Source: Symsagittifera roscoffensis
Taxonomy: Eukaryota > Xenacoelomorpha > Acoela > Convolutidae
NCBI RefSeq assembly: GCF_963678635.1
Contig: NC_087067.1
Span: 31,098,401 to 31,162,400 of the forward strand
Direction of reading: 5' to 3'
DNA: 64,000 nucleotides
Positions 25,606 through 36,718 of the stretch are shown piece by piece (position 1 is the first letter of the stretch; each line of letters opens with the position of its first letter). The notes under the pieces were generated by a model. The model was not told the DNA's origin, made no database searches, and saw nothing but the letters and a program-made list of their open reading frames with translations. The translations under genes were made by a program, and so were the position numbers.

Positions 25606-26558
25606 AAGTCTAAGCGACTGAACTTAATTGAATCAAAGTCTAATTTTGGCCAAAATAGCAAACCTCGAATCAGTTTTTTTTGATTTTAAGCGCAGATTCT
25701 CCAAGAGTACGCTCTGGTCATATATTTATTTTTTCTCAACATTGATGCAGTAAATTTAAATAATAACTATGTCAGATACTGCTATTTCTTTCCATATTAA
25801 TAATTTCATCCAGGCATTGAATTTTTTAAAGAGAGCGTTAAACATCATTTAATAGAGAAAAAAATTGTTCAGGAAAAAAGAACCCAAAGAACCTTTATGA
25901 GTTGTCCTCAAATCAATCTTGGCGGTGAAAATTCAACGTTGGTTTGCTCAAAATTGACAACGAGAAAAATAATAATCATATAAGTCATTAAGACAAAAAT
26001 TACATCAAAAGTAACAAATACTCCACCCAGTAACGAAAACGTAATTTCGGTTTAACTTGAACATACTCTGTGAGTAAAACAAATCAATTTGTTCATTAAT
26101 TTATCAATCAGTTGAAAAAATCAAACAGCAAACATTTTACTCAAGTTAAGCGCACTTGAGGGTGCAAGTGTCTTGTAATCTGGAACAAGACTTTTCTCCC
26201 GTAAACAACCTTTTCTTACAAACCTTCCTTCTATTTCTCTTTTCTTCAGATTTTTGCTTGCTTAAGCAACCTTGATACCTTCCAATTTCCTTCTGACTTT
26301 GCCTAGAGGTAGCGCCGCTGCCTTTGAGTTACGGGTCTGGGATTCGAGTCTCGGCAGACCTTGTTTTTTTTAGAATTTATGCAAGTGAAAACAAAATTTC
26401 GGTAAAAAGTATTTTGTCGGTTTTTGAATGTCTGCTCAAGTTTTGTCGGCTTAATTGCCACAACACTGATTTTCTGTACTCGAAGCAATTTTCATTGTAC
26501 TTTCAAGTTCTAGTGTTCTTCATTGCAGTTTCAGATGGGATTTCAAGCTCAATACTAT
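24858..26558. repeat. 1.7-kb tandem duplication, unit 1
   Basis: Nearly collinear with 26559-28314. It begins in the 24580-25605 element and ends after a tRNA-derived SINE. It lacks a ~65-bp stretch present in unit 2 (around 27596-27661). Confidence 0.85.
26301..26364 (+). repeat. tRNA-derived SINE head, copy 1
   Basis: GGTAGCGCCGCTGCC (A-box-like) followed by GGGATTCGAGTCTCGGC (B-box-like) resembles a tRNA body. The antisense translation contains RDSNPRP, a typical artefact of SINE tRNA heads in gene predictions. The second copy lies in the next duplication unit. Confidence 0.6.
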
Positions 26559-28314
26559 GAAATATTTGAGTTGAAGTTTTGTATTTCATTTAATTAGGGC
26601 ACTAGCCAAAAATTTGTTTCTCTTAGATTAAACGAAGAAGAGTGTAACTGGCAGTTGCCAAGCAGAAAAACGGAATTTGGTGATATTAGCCATTTAGGTT
26701 AATGTTAAAATTTTAACACGGAAATGTATAGCAAAAACGTAACTTTCTGTTCACATTGAAAATTTCAGTGGTTGAGAAAAAAAAAGACTTTATCTATGTT
26801 TATTTCAGCATATGCAAACAAGCAAAAACCATTGTGTTGTTAAACGAACACTTGCTGGTGATTTTTTGATTTTTTGGGCCAAAGCTCACCTGGACTACGT
26901 TAAAGACACAGAAAGTCAAATCTTGCATAGAACTTTTTTTTCATAAAAAGTATAATTGAGCACAGATGTAAGTTTGCAATCAAAAAATGGGTTTAAAAAT
27001 TCACCTCAAATTTGTATTTTTCTATCGAAAAACGCTTATCACAGAACTCATCAATGAATTTGTACGATAACCAATTGTTTTAGTTCAAAAAAAATTCATG
27101 TCGAAAGTGCTCTCATGTAATCAAAAGTGACGACATATTATTCTGATTGAGTTTTAAACAATTTGAGATAATTTTCTTTACAAAACTCTTGATTGAAAAA
27201 TGCTTGTCATACATTTTTTTCTATAAAAATTGTAAAATAACCATTTTTCCATAGTCTCCATATTTGAAATTGTGTGATAGGCATCTTTATGTACGCACGT
27301 CAACCCGGGAAGTCTAAGCGACTGAACTTAATTGAATCAAAGTCTAATGTTGGCCCAAATAGCAAACCTCGAATCAGTTTTTATTGATTTTAAGCGCAGA
27401 TTCTCCAAGATTACGCTCTGGTCATATATTTGTTTTTTCTCAACACTGATGCAGTAAATTTAAATAATTACTATGTCAGATACTGCTATTTCTTTCCATA
27501 TTAATAATTTCATCCAGGCATTGAATTTTTTTAAAGAGAGCGTTAAACATCATTTAATAGAGAAAAAAATTGTTTAGGAAAAAGAACCCAAAGTTTTTTT
27601 GATATATCAAAGACACAGAGCAAAAACACAATTTGCTTTTCTGAGCCAGCGTTTTCTCTTTATGAGTTGTCCTCAAATCAATCTTGGCGGTGAAAATTCA
27701 ACGTTGGTTTGCTCAAAATTGACAACGAGAAAAATAATAATCATATAAGTCATTAAGACAAAAATTACATCAAAAGTAACAAAATTTCCTCTCAGTAACG
27801 AGAACTTAATTTGGGTTTAACTTGAACATACTCTGTGAGTAAAACAAATCAATTTTTTTCGGCAATTTATCAATCAATAAAAAAATCAAACAGCAAACAT
27901 TTTACTCAAATTAAGCGCACTTAATGGTGCAAGTGTCTTGTAATCTGGAACAAGACTTTTCTCCCGTAAACAACCTTTTCTTACAAACCTTCCTTCTATT
28001 TCTCTTTTCTTCAGATTTTTGCTTGCTTAAGCAACCTTGATACCTTCCAATTTCCTTCCCACTTTACCTAGAGGTAGCGCCGCTGCCTTTGAGTTACGGG
28101 TTTGGGATTCGAGTCTCGGCGGACCTTGTTTTTTGTTAGAATTTATGCAACTGAAAACAAAAATTTCGGTAAAAAGTATTGTCGGTTTTTGAATGTCTGC
28201 TCAAGTTTTGTCGGCTTAGTTGCCAAATCACTGATTTTCTGTACTCGAAGTAATTTTCATTGTAGTTTCAAGTTCTAGTGTTCTTCATTGTAGTTTCAGA
28301 TGGGATTTCAAGCT
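26559..28314. repeat. 1.7-kb tandem duplication, unit 2
   Basis: Second unit, beginning GAAATATTTGAG like unit 1 and ending at GGGATTTCAAGCT. Several indels show it is not recent. It includes the right end (GTCAACCCGGG, to 27309) of the CCCGGG-type element without its left end. Confidence 0.85.
28061..28123 (+). repeat. tRNA-derived SINE head, copy 2
   Basis: Same arrangement as at 26301 (GAGGTAGCGCCGCTGCC ... GGGATTCGAGTCTCGGC), carried along by the 1.7-kb tandem duplication. Confidence 0.6.
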
Positions 28315-29048
28315 TTGAACTTTTTTATATATAAAAAAAATGTTCTGGCTCAAATTGTGTCTGCTCGAAATTTGTTTCTTTTCTTTCCTGAATAAAAGTT
28401 TTTTCCGTTGCAAAGTTATTATTCAAATGCCTGGCATGTTTGCCTGGCATGAATTTTTATCGAAGCAAACAAAATTTTAAAATTGGTTTGGCTTCTCTTG
28501 TTTTGGCTTCTCATATTTTTGGTTGTTTAAATTTTATTACAAAACTTTACACCAAAACCTGAAAACTTCATACAAATTTTTCAAAATCTTCAAAAACCAG
28601 CCAAAAAAACTAAAGTTTAACGATTTTGCTGGTTGTTTTTTCAACTACGTCCACCGAGTTGTGCAGAAACTGTAGCCTAGGGAGAATTTTTAACACAAAT
28701 TGGAAATCTAAAACGAATTTTTGGACATAAAAAGTAATCTCAAAATATATCCGCTGAAATTGTGGCTTGATTTTTTTTGAAAAATATTTTGGCTAAAAAA
28801 AATCCCGCGGCGCTGAGATAAGTTGATCTCGCTGTTTTTGTTTTCCAAATATAGTATTTGCTCCCACACTGAGAATCAACGGATAATATGCAATGATGAT
28901 TGCTTTTTGTACTCAAAACATTATTTATACTCAATTATAACTAGAATTTGAGTTCCTGCATATTTCATTATAAACCATTGTTTTCAAAGAAGTTGAATTG
29001 TCTATTATTCATTTAAGTTCGGTATCCAGGATCAAAATTGATTGTTAT
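28315..29048. other. Intergenic AT-rich DNA
   Basis: No supported gene or element. Confidence 0.4.
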
Positions 29049-30070
29049 CCCGGGCTGACCAAAAACACTAGTCATTCAATTTCCATATATGGAAAAATGC
29101 TAGTCATACACTTTCCATACAATTCCATACGTACAGAAAATTGCATGAAAGGTCTATGATTAGTATTTTTTCATATATGGAAATTGTATGACTAGCATTT
29201 TTCCATAAACCAAAAATATTGATTTTTTACATTTTAATTTCGCAAAACTTTTTGGCTGTGTTCGTAACCGAACACAAATGACATAAACCTTGATTACTCA
29301 AACGTAGTAACCAACGGTTTGGCTGTCTCGCATTAAAAATGCATTGGAAACAGCCTGAAATATCTCAGACAATTAATATAACGAAAGTAATGAACTTTTA
29401 AATTTTGGCAATAATTTTCAAAGATGATTATTTCTAAAATTTGAATTTTTACTTTACGAGACATTGATCAAGGCATACAAAAACATGTCATACAAAAGAA
29501 AGAGGAGTTTAAAGCGTTTTTGAAAAAAGTTATGAAGAAAAAAGGAAAAAAAATCCAATATTAGTATATCCAGGACTACTTTATACACACAAAAAGTTAA
29601 ATTTTGCATGCAAAATTTTTTTTTTCAAAAAATGTTTGTTTGAATACGAAAATCAATTTGCGGTCGAAAAAAACTAAAAAATTTTTGGGGGCAATTTCAA
29701 AAATACTTTAAAAAATTTTTGCCGTCGCCATCAAATCGCAATTAAAAAAATCAAAGTTTTCAGTCGTAGCAGCCCAAAAAACTCTTAAAGGTTTTGCCAG
29801 CAGTTGAATTGATTGTTCAAAGCTTTATTTTTCACAAAAAAAAATTCTAATCATACAATTTCAATATATGGAAATTGTATGGTTAGCATTTTTTTTCACA
29901 CCATTTTTTTCCCTTTTTTTATGAAGAGATACCAATTTCGATACCAAAACAACTATAAAATACCTTTGAAAATCGATTAAACTCATTTTGCAAATGACTA
30001 GCATTTTTCCATAGACTAACTGTATGAAATTGTATGATTAGCATTTTTGGTCTATGGAGGTCAACCCGGG
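29049..30070. mobile_element. CCCGGG(T/C)TGACC-ended non-autonomous element, copy 2
   Basis: Starts CCCGGGCTGACC and ends GGTCAACCCGGG, 1,022 bp. Both ends continue inward with related inverted words around CCATATATGGAAAAATGCTAGTCATAC. AT flanks both ends and might be a 2-bp TSD. Its length is almost that of 24580-25605, supporting a single family. No protein is encoded. Confidence 0.7.
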
Positions 30071-30231
30071 ATCTGTATCAACTTATATTTATTTAAAGTT
30101 TGCAGTTATTCAGCATTATTCACAGCCTATTTGAAGTCTGAATCTTCTCACATTTATTTAATTTTTCGAAACGATTAACATATTTCTTTGCATTATAACT
30201 TCTCAAATTGAAAACCCCTATGCCTACATCC

Positions 30232-31120
30232 CAGCCCTGTATTTGAGTGCTGTCAGTGTACTCTCAAGGATTGCAAATCTTGGCTCCAAACATGACTGCT
30301 CAAATTTTTTTCGAGATATGACATGTTTTATGATATTTTATTAACTTTTCAGAAAATTTAAGTTTTAAAAATTTCAAAAATCTTTAAATTTCAAATCTTG
30401 TCATTGGGTAACATGAAGGTACTCTCAGAAAATTCAAGATCCAATTTTTGCGTCTAAAATCGACTTCTAAAATGCTTGTAGTTTTTGAGATATGACTATT
30501 GTGTGATAATTCAAAAAGTTTCAGGAAATTTGAATTTAATTTTTTCAAATTTTGAGATTTTCAACACTCTATTTTGGGGGCTGCCAAAATACTATTGGGG
30601 CTTGCAAATCTCATGTCCAATTATGACTGCTCAAAATTTTGTAGTTCACGAGATATGACTTTTTGTGATTTTTTAAAAAATTTTCAGAAATTTTGAATTC
30701 GGTGTTTTTTTTTCAAGTTTTGAAATTCACAAGTCTTAAGTTGCAAGCTGTCACAGAACTCACAAGGGTTGCAAATCTTGCCTTCAAATACGACTACTCA
30801 AATCTTTTTACCTTTCAAAAAAAAATTCAGAAAACATAAATTTAATTTTTTTTTTCAAACTTTGAAATTTCCAACCCTTTATTTGGAGACTGTCAGAGTA
30901 CTCGAGGGTGTTGCGAAAATCGCCTCCACATATGACTGCTCAAGTCTTTATAACTTTTGAGTGGTGACCTTTATAATAGTTTTTCAGTTTTTTTCTCAAA
31001 GTTTGAAATTCCTAAACCTGTAGTTGGGTACTGTAAGAGTAGTCTCAGGAGATACAAATTTTGTGTCAAAATGCGACGGCTCAAACGCTTTTATTTTCCA
31101 AGATGTGACCAATTATGACT
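30232..31120. repeat. Diverged tandem array, about six ~140-170-bp monomers
   Basis: The landmark (AT)GACTGCTCAAA...GAGATATGAC recurs at 30294, 30462, 30625, 30792, 30934 and 31075, spaced 168, 163, 167, 142 and 141 bp. Between landmarks come a ...TTTCAGAAAATTT... stretch and a ...CTGTCAGAGTACTC... stretch. It looks like an old satellite fragment. The short open frames inside it are not genes. Confidence 0.7.
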
Positions 31121-33511
31121 GCTCGTTTTTCATAGAACTTAGATATAAAAACTTCACAAAGTCTAATGAATTTTTTAAAATTTGAACTAGAAAAAAAATA
31201 GAAAAAAAAGTTAGCACTCAAAGGTTGCAGATCTTTGTTCATTATATTCGTTTTTTTTTCATGAGTTCTCAAAAATTCGAAGCACTGGAGGTGCGTTACA
31301 CGCTAGTTTTTTAATAATTGGCTATCGATCCATTATATTCCACAAATCTAATTGCGGGCTAACTTGGTTATGAACTGTCGCTCCTAGTCTTATTTTACGT
31401 TCGAAAATTTGCATGTCGGTTTGCAGAGTTTATATCAGTATAAGTGATCTGTCATGATGATATCGCATGATTACTCTTGCTCAAAGAGTAGAGTTTACTT
31501 CTTTTTGCCAATCATTTGAAAACCTTGATGCGTTCAACTGAAAAACAAGGTACAGTCCCAAAATTTCAATCAGTTGTAAATAGAAGTATTTGCACTTTTT
31601 TCTTCATTTATTGGATGTATTTTGTTTATCTTGATTATTTTTAAAAAACCAATTTTTGAGACAAATTCTCATCAACAAGAAGACAAAAACTCTGCATTTT
31701 TCAACTTAGAAAACCAATTTTATTTTTCAATTTCATTTTCTATTTTTGAAAAAATAAATTGCCGTGAGTGTTTTGTTGTGAAACTGATTGAAACTCATAA
31801 TTCTTATTTTCTAAAATTTGTATCAACCATGGTACATAATCTTGATTAAATACAACTGAAAAGAGCAATCGGTCTGTTGTGGAAAAAGCTGATCTCAAAG
31901 GTTTTCTTTGTATTAATTTTTTAAGCTTGTCTGAAACACCAGTTTTTGATGCAAACTTTGTTAAGAATTACAGATAATATCATTTTTTTAAAATGAGTGT
32001 CAATTTTTGTTTTTTCTACAGCAATATAGATTTGTTCACATCATTTGCTTGAAACTTCAGCCGGGCTAGTCAGTCATAGCTAGTTTCAGAGGTGTTCTTA
32101 TTGTAGAAACAAGAGTTTGAGTTTTTGGAATGAAAGTTTTTTTTTTGGAAGCTGATGAGCTCAGCTCCTCCCTAATGCTAAAAGAAAAAAAAGTTACTGA
32201 GCCTGCTGGCAAAAAATATAAACCGACTATTTTTGAAGATTCAACAAAATATTTTGTCTCAGCGATTAATATCACATCACTGAAATTTATTTCAATTGTC
32301 AGCGCAAAAATAATTAGACGACTTTTTTCAACTTATGTGAATTTGTTTCCATTTTTGTTACCCCGTCTTTTTTAACCCCCTTTTTATTAACCCGCTCTCA
32401 TATAACTCCAGAATTAGATAACCCTGTGATAATTTAACCCTTTCTAATACCGATTGTTAGAACTAAATGGAAACATATTTTAAAGGAATTCGGAAGTAAC
32501 GCTTCTGTGATCATCAAAGCTTCAAATGCCAAAACTATGGCGAAACAAACGAATTACATTACAATTCATAGATTATTAAAATAATCGTTCAAGTGTGATT
32601 TTAAAGGCAGTATGATTTTATATAAAATCATACTGCCTTTTAAATTTTTGTGTGGCTTTTAAATTCTTGTTTTTTAAATTCTTGTGTGGCTTTCAATAAG
32701 CATCATATAGGTTATCTCTGTTTCAAAGGCGTGAAAAAGGGATTATTTCTTTAACTAATCGAAATGATATTAATTTTGAGATGCTAGAGGTACACTTAAT
32801 TGGAATATCCCTGCAGTTTTAAAAAGGACTTAGTTTGAAACAAAGTATCGGTGTTAAAAGGGGGTTAAATTGTTGTGAGGTTGTCTTGTTACGGGGTTAT
32901 AAAGAAGGGGATAAATTGGGGATTAATTAAGTGGGGTTAAAGAGTGGGACACCATAAGAAGTACCTTTTTTTATATAAAATTTTGTTTTGCGCAATACAG
33001 GAAACAAACCTAAGTCATCGATCACCCAAAGAACAACTTCAAGTTAAACATTTCAAACTTTTTAGGCTGTTTACGACGATTTTCGTACATCCAGTATATT
33101 TCTAGCTATGGATGAGTGGCTGCAATTGACTGACTAAATAAAGCATCATATTTTCATGCAGTCAGATTTTTTTCATCGGCCCTGTATCAGCAAAGTCTCA
33201 TTTCAACCTTTATCATTAAAAGTTGCCGTGAAAACTATAAACATGTGATGCAAATTTTTTTTTCGTTTGCTCGGTTGAAGACTAAAAGCAATTTATTTGT
33301 CCCATGAGTGTAATCGAAAATTGATTGATCAATTCAAGTGGAAGTAACATGAAGCAGGTCGAAACTGTATCTAAGAGATTTTTGATTTTAGAACGAAGAG
33401 TATTAGAGCAAAAAGTATATGAATCATTCTTTGCTCAATTACGCCTGTGGTAAACTATAATTTGTTTCATCATAGAAGCTTCGGTTAGCACGTCACTTTT
33501 TTATTATTGTT
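31121..33511. other. Intergenic DNA with inverted TTAACCCC-rich ends and a palindrome
   Basis: No supported gene. Between 32355 and 32450 the plus strand is rich in TTAACCCC/TAACCC words, and between 32855 and 32950 in their complement (GGGGTTA). This suggests a foldback element of ~600 bp that I cannot delimit. A 38-bp perfect palindrome lies inside it at 32603-32640. Confidence 0.45.
32603..32640. repeat. 38-bp perfect palindrome
   Basis: The half-site AAAGGCAGTATGATTTTAT is followed directly by its exact reverse complement. Confidence 0.9.
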
Positions 33512-33902
33512 TCGTCTTTCGTAACGAAAGTAACGGAATATTTGTGCTCGGGGTGGGTTTTTTTCAAACAAATTTTGTCTTTTTAACTAGCCATTTGTGA
33601 CGGATTTATTAATTTGAAAGTTGTTGCTGTCTTGAGCCTAAATTTGAAATTTATTTCACCTGTGATCGTTTTTTGTAAAGTTATGAGGACTTAAATTGTC
33701 AGTTTGACCAATTTGGGACAATTAACGCGCTATATATTTCGCGCTATTAACGCGTAAGCGGAAATTTAATCCGTCTTGGAAATTGTTCCAAATTGGCTGA
33801 AGGAAGCTTATTTGCCATAATTGGTTTGTTACTAGAAGCGAAATCTATCACTTGGCTCTTTATATAGCATGTGGGAGATGATTTTCACAAAAAAACTCAA
33901 AA
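33512..33902. repeat. Dispersed ~400-bp repeat, copy 2
   Basis: Homologous to 20399-20812 in the same orientation (GGAATATTTGTGCTCGGGG to the TATAGCATG...GATGATTTTCA end). Confidence 0.7.
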
Positions 33903-34585
33903 TCACGCAGTCTTGTTTTATTTAGATTGTTTGATACATTAGGTTTAGGTGTGCTCAGAGTTTTCTATTTTGTCTGTGCAACTGGCAGCTCACACCAGAT
34001 TTTCATGGATAAAACGATTATAATGGGTTTTCGTTTTCTGAATTGTTATCTAGATAATCTATTATAAAAAATATCATCATTAAAAATTTATTTTATTCTC
34101 TTTTTGCTTTCAATATTTTAGATTTTTTTTTGTTCTGAAAACCAATAAAAATCCGTTTTTTTATGTTTAAAAGAAGACACGAAAAAAAATTGAGAACAAT
34201 CCATTTTAATTGATTAAAATAGCTAAAGATTCTTTTGATACAAAACTTGAAAGCAACTTAATAACAATCGGTTATAATTGATTAAGAATGGGTCTTATCA
34301 TTTTGAAAATTAGTAATCTTATAATTCTTTTTTAATCTATTACAACAAAAAATTGTTTCGAAATTTGGAGAGAACGACTATAAACACAGACTGTAAACTG
34401 TTACTGTTTGATTTGCCCTTTATGGCAATTTTCAGTTAAGAGATTTTTTTAGAAAATGAGTCTCTATTTGATACAATAAATTGGTCAAAATCTTTTAAAT
34501 TGCCTCGTCACTAGCAAATTTAGCTTAGTATTTTGAGGAAAACACGACGAAATTGAGATATATTTTAGTTTATTTTATTCTGAAG
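33903..34585. other. Host DNA left of the retroelement
   Basis: AT-rich with GATTATAATGG and GGTTATAATTG words. No gene seen. Confidence 0.4.
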
Positions 34586-34589
34586 CTTG
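34586..34589. repeat. Target-site duplication CTTG (left)
   Basis: CTTG immediately before the left LTR, repeated immediately after the right LTR at 59820-59823. A 4-bp TSD is usual for Ty3/gypsy integrases. Confidence 0.85.
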
Positions 34590-34997
34590 TGGAACCTGAT
34601 CTAAACTAAATTTTATGATTGGATAAATTAAATGTTTTACCAATGTAAAGTATTTAATATTAACCAATCATGATCCATCTAACTAACAACCCACTTATTT
34701 GTAAGTGCTGAAGTTACTTGTAATTTCAGCACCAGAGAGATTTGAATTTAACTTAGAAATTAGTTGGACTCTCCCGAGCACTTCAGCAGCCGCAATAAAC
34801 CAGTATACCCTAGATCTATTGAGCCTAGCAGAGACTAGTTAAACAACCTGAGACTAGATAGTATAAGAGTAAGATTAGGATCGGTATTAGACTAAGAAGT
34901 TGCACGAATCTATCCGGCCGAAAATAAGATAGCGTGACGAGCAGACGGTGTACCCTATCCGAAATTACTCTATGAGTTACACTTCGGTCCTAACTCA
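34590..34997 (+). repeat. 5' LTR, 408 bp
   Basis: Begins TGGAACCTGATC and ends CGGTCCTAACTCA. It is identical to the 3' LTR except one A/T difference near its start. It contains an AATAAA polyadenylation signal at 34794-34799. A TATA-like TATTTAAT is present near 34651, but the transcription start is not determinable here. Confidence 0.95.
34794..34799 (+). promoter_or_regulatory. LTR polyadenylation signal AATAAA
   Basis: Canonical hexamer in the middle of the LTR; the equivalent at 59616-59621 in the 3' LTR would terminate the genomic RNA. Confidence 0.6.
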
Positions 34998-34999
34998 TC

Positions 35000-35022
35000 T
35001 GGTGCGACCATAAGTCTCGAAC
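35000..35022 (+). promoter_or_regulatory. tRNA primer-binding site
   Basis: Starts TGG two bases after the LTR, as expected for pairing to a tRNA CCA end. Its reverse complement ends in GGTCGCACCA and begins with GTTCGAGA, the look of a tRNA T-loop, so complementarity may run about 23 nt into the T-arm. I cannot name the tRNA. Confidence 0.75.
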
Positions 35023-36250
35023 AAGACCTTACTAGATTAGAATTAACCAAAAATAGATTAGAAATTAGACAAAAACATTTACAAAATGTTATACGACAAT
35101 AATTTAATTGAAATGTCTCTCCGACTCAATAGATCAGAGCCAATATTCCGAACCATAATAGAACTACCCGGAATTGGAAGAAGACCTCGAACCAAAGACG
35201 ACATACGACAAAGTAGAAACTTGCCGTATAGTTATATGATAGTTCGGCAAAAGCCAGAACAAACTTTTATATTTCGAATACTACTTGCAATGAATTTAGA
35301 TTTCCATTTGCAAACATAAAACCTTGAAGTTACTCTTCAAAATCATTTAAGGCGCTAAACAAAATTAATATTACACAATAACGATTGATAAAAAGATCTA
35401 AGATCGTTTCCCTAAAACTCTGCAGTATTATACAAAACATGTTTGAAAAATATTTATTGGAAAACAAAAATAAAAATTAGTAGCATGACAATAAATGGTT
35501 AGTAATCATAAATCATCCTGTTGTTCCAGCTTCATCATCTAAAACATAACAGCAATCATCAACTCACTAACATCATAAAACACTAAATCTTTCCTTTACA
35601 CACATTTAAAACTTTATTAAAACTTAAATTCACTTAATTTTAAAACCAGATCATCAAGGCTTATCCTTGGATCCTAAATCATTTTCTACTTAATTAAATT
35701 TTAAATTTGATCATCAAGGCTTATCCTTGGATCAAACAGAACAACTTTGTTCTCCCCCACCCACTTAATTAGTGTCTAACGACCTCAAACGTCGATTCAC
35801 TACCCAACCCTTTCTAAAGACCCAAGACTAATAGAAATTTTTAAAACAAAACTAATCATTCAAATTAGGATAAACAGTGAAGAACTTCGGTTATTCATCC
35901 TTCACTTGACCCCCCCTCTTACCAGACCCAGGATAAATCTTAGACTTCGTAAGTTTAAAATAGTATCTAACGAACTACTCGCGTTCTAATTATACCTGAA
36001 CCTTGTGGATCGATTTACTATTCTCCAACCCTTGAACACAATCACTACCCCTAAGTAAGATTAAGTAAGTTAACACCTTAGCTTATACTAGTCACGAGAA
36101 AGTAAAAATCATTCTTCGGAATCGATATACTTTTCTCTCCAACCCTGAACAAAAAGACCCAGGTTAAGCTAACCAAAAAATCGTAAGAACTAATAGTTTA
36201 GGAAAATAGAAATCATTTAACAACTTTTTGCATCCGTCATTCTAAACCTT
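35023..36250 (+). other. 5' leader of the retroelement
   Basis: A 1.2-kb leader before the first long ORF. It contains a 77-codon ORF at 35086-35319, Arg/Ile-rich and of no known family. It also contains two exact copies of a 25-bp hairpin-capable sequence (35649-35673, 35709-35733; core ATCAAGGCTTATCCTTGGAT) and several short near-palindromes such as CGACCTCAAACGTCG. Such structures in a leader could serve packaging, dimerisation or translation, but that is inference. Confidence 0.5.
35649..35733 (+). repeat. Duplicated leader hairpin
   Basis: Two exact 25-bp copies 60 bp apart, each able to form a stem ATCAAGG/CCTTGGAT with a short loop and a one-base bulge. Confidence 0.75.
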
Positions 36251-36718
36251 ATGTCATTTAAAAACCTAGGAAATAAACAAACAATCATTTTACACAATTG
36301 TGAAATAGATAACAAAAAATACGACCTTGTAATCACACCTCATACACAAACAGTTGGATACATTCGAACAAAACGACAAACACTGAAGAGAAAAATAATA
36401 ACTAAACAAAGACAAATAACACGAAAAAGATTTTCAAAAAATCGAAACGCATTTTCAGAATCAGAAACCAACAGTTTAGACGAACTTTACAAACTAAAAG
36501 AATCAATAGATAAAAATTGCCCACTTCACGATCAATTATATTTTTCTGACTCAGAAACAACTTCAAATTCATCACAAAGAGGAAAAAGAAGAATAAAAAA
36601 ACAGTACAAACACAAACCAGTACAGCTATACAATTGGAATCAACCAATTCGACACATTAATAATTACATATTAACAGTCATCGAACGAAAAAATGAGTTC
36701 AACACACACCCCAGGTGA
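36251..36718 (+). CDS. Small basic accessory ORF upstream of gag (155 aa)
   Basis: 155 residues, strongly basic, with two Arg/Lys clusters (around residues 37-60, and RGKRRIKKQYKHK near residue 115). Acidic Ser-rich patches (SESE, SDSE) lie between or next to them. It overlaps the gag-pol start by 26 nt in another frame. The sequence around the overlap has an A-run, but a -1 shift there meets TGA at once; entry into gag-pol would need +1. More likely gag-pol uses its own ATG. The composition resembles RNA-binding or nuclear-import regulators of complex retroviruses, but no homology is visible and the role is unknown. Confidence 0.6.
   Translation: MSFKNLGNKQTIILHNCEIDNKKYDLVITPHTQTVGYIRTKRQTLKRKIITKQRQITRKRFSKNRNAFSESETNSLDELYKLKESIDKNCPLHDQLYFSDSETTSNSSQRGKRRIKKQYKHKPVQLYNWNQPIRHINNYILTVIERKNEFNTHPR

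Noticed and set aside
26303..26488. Minus-strand frame containing RDSNPRP
   Set aside because: This peptide is the well-known antisense translation of a tRNA-derived SINE head.
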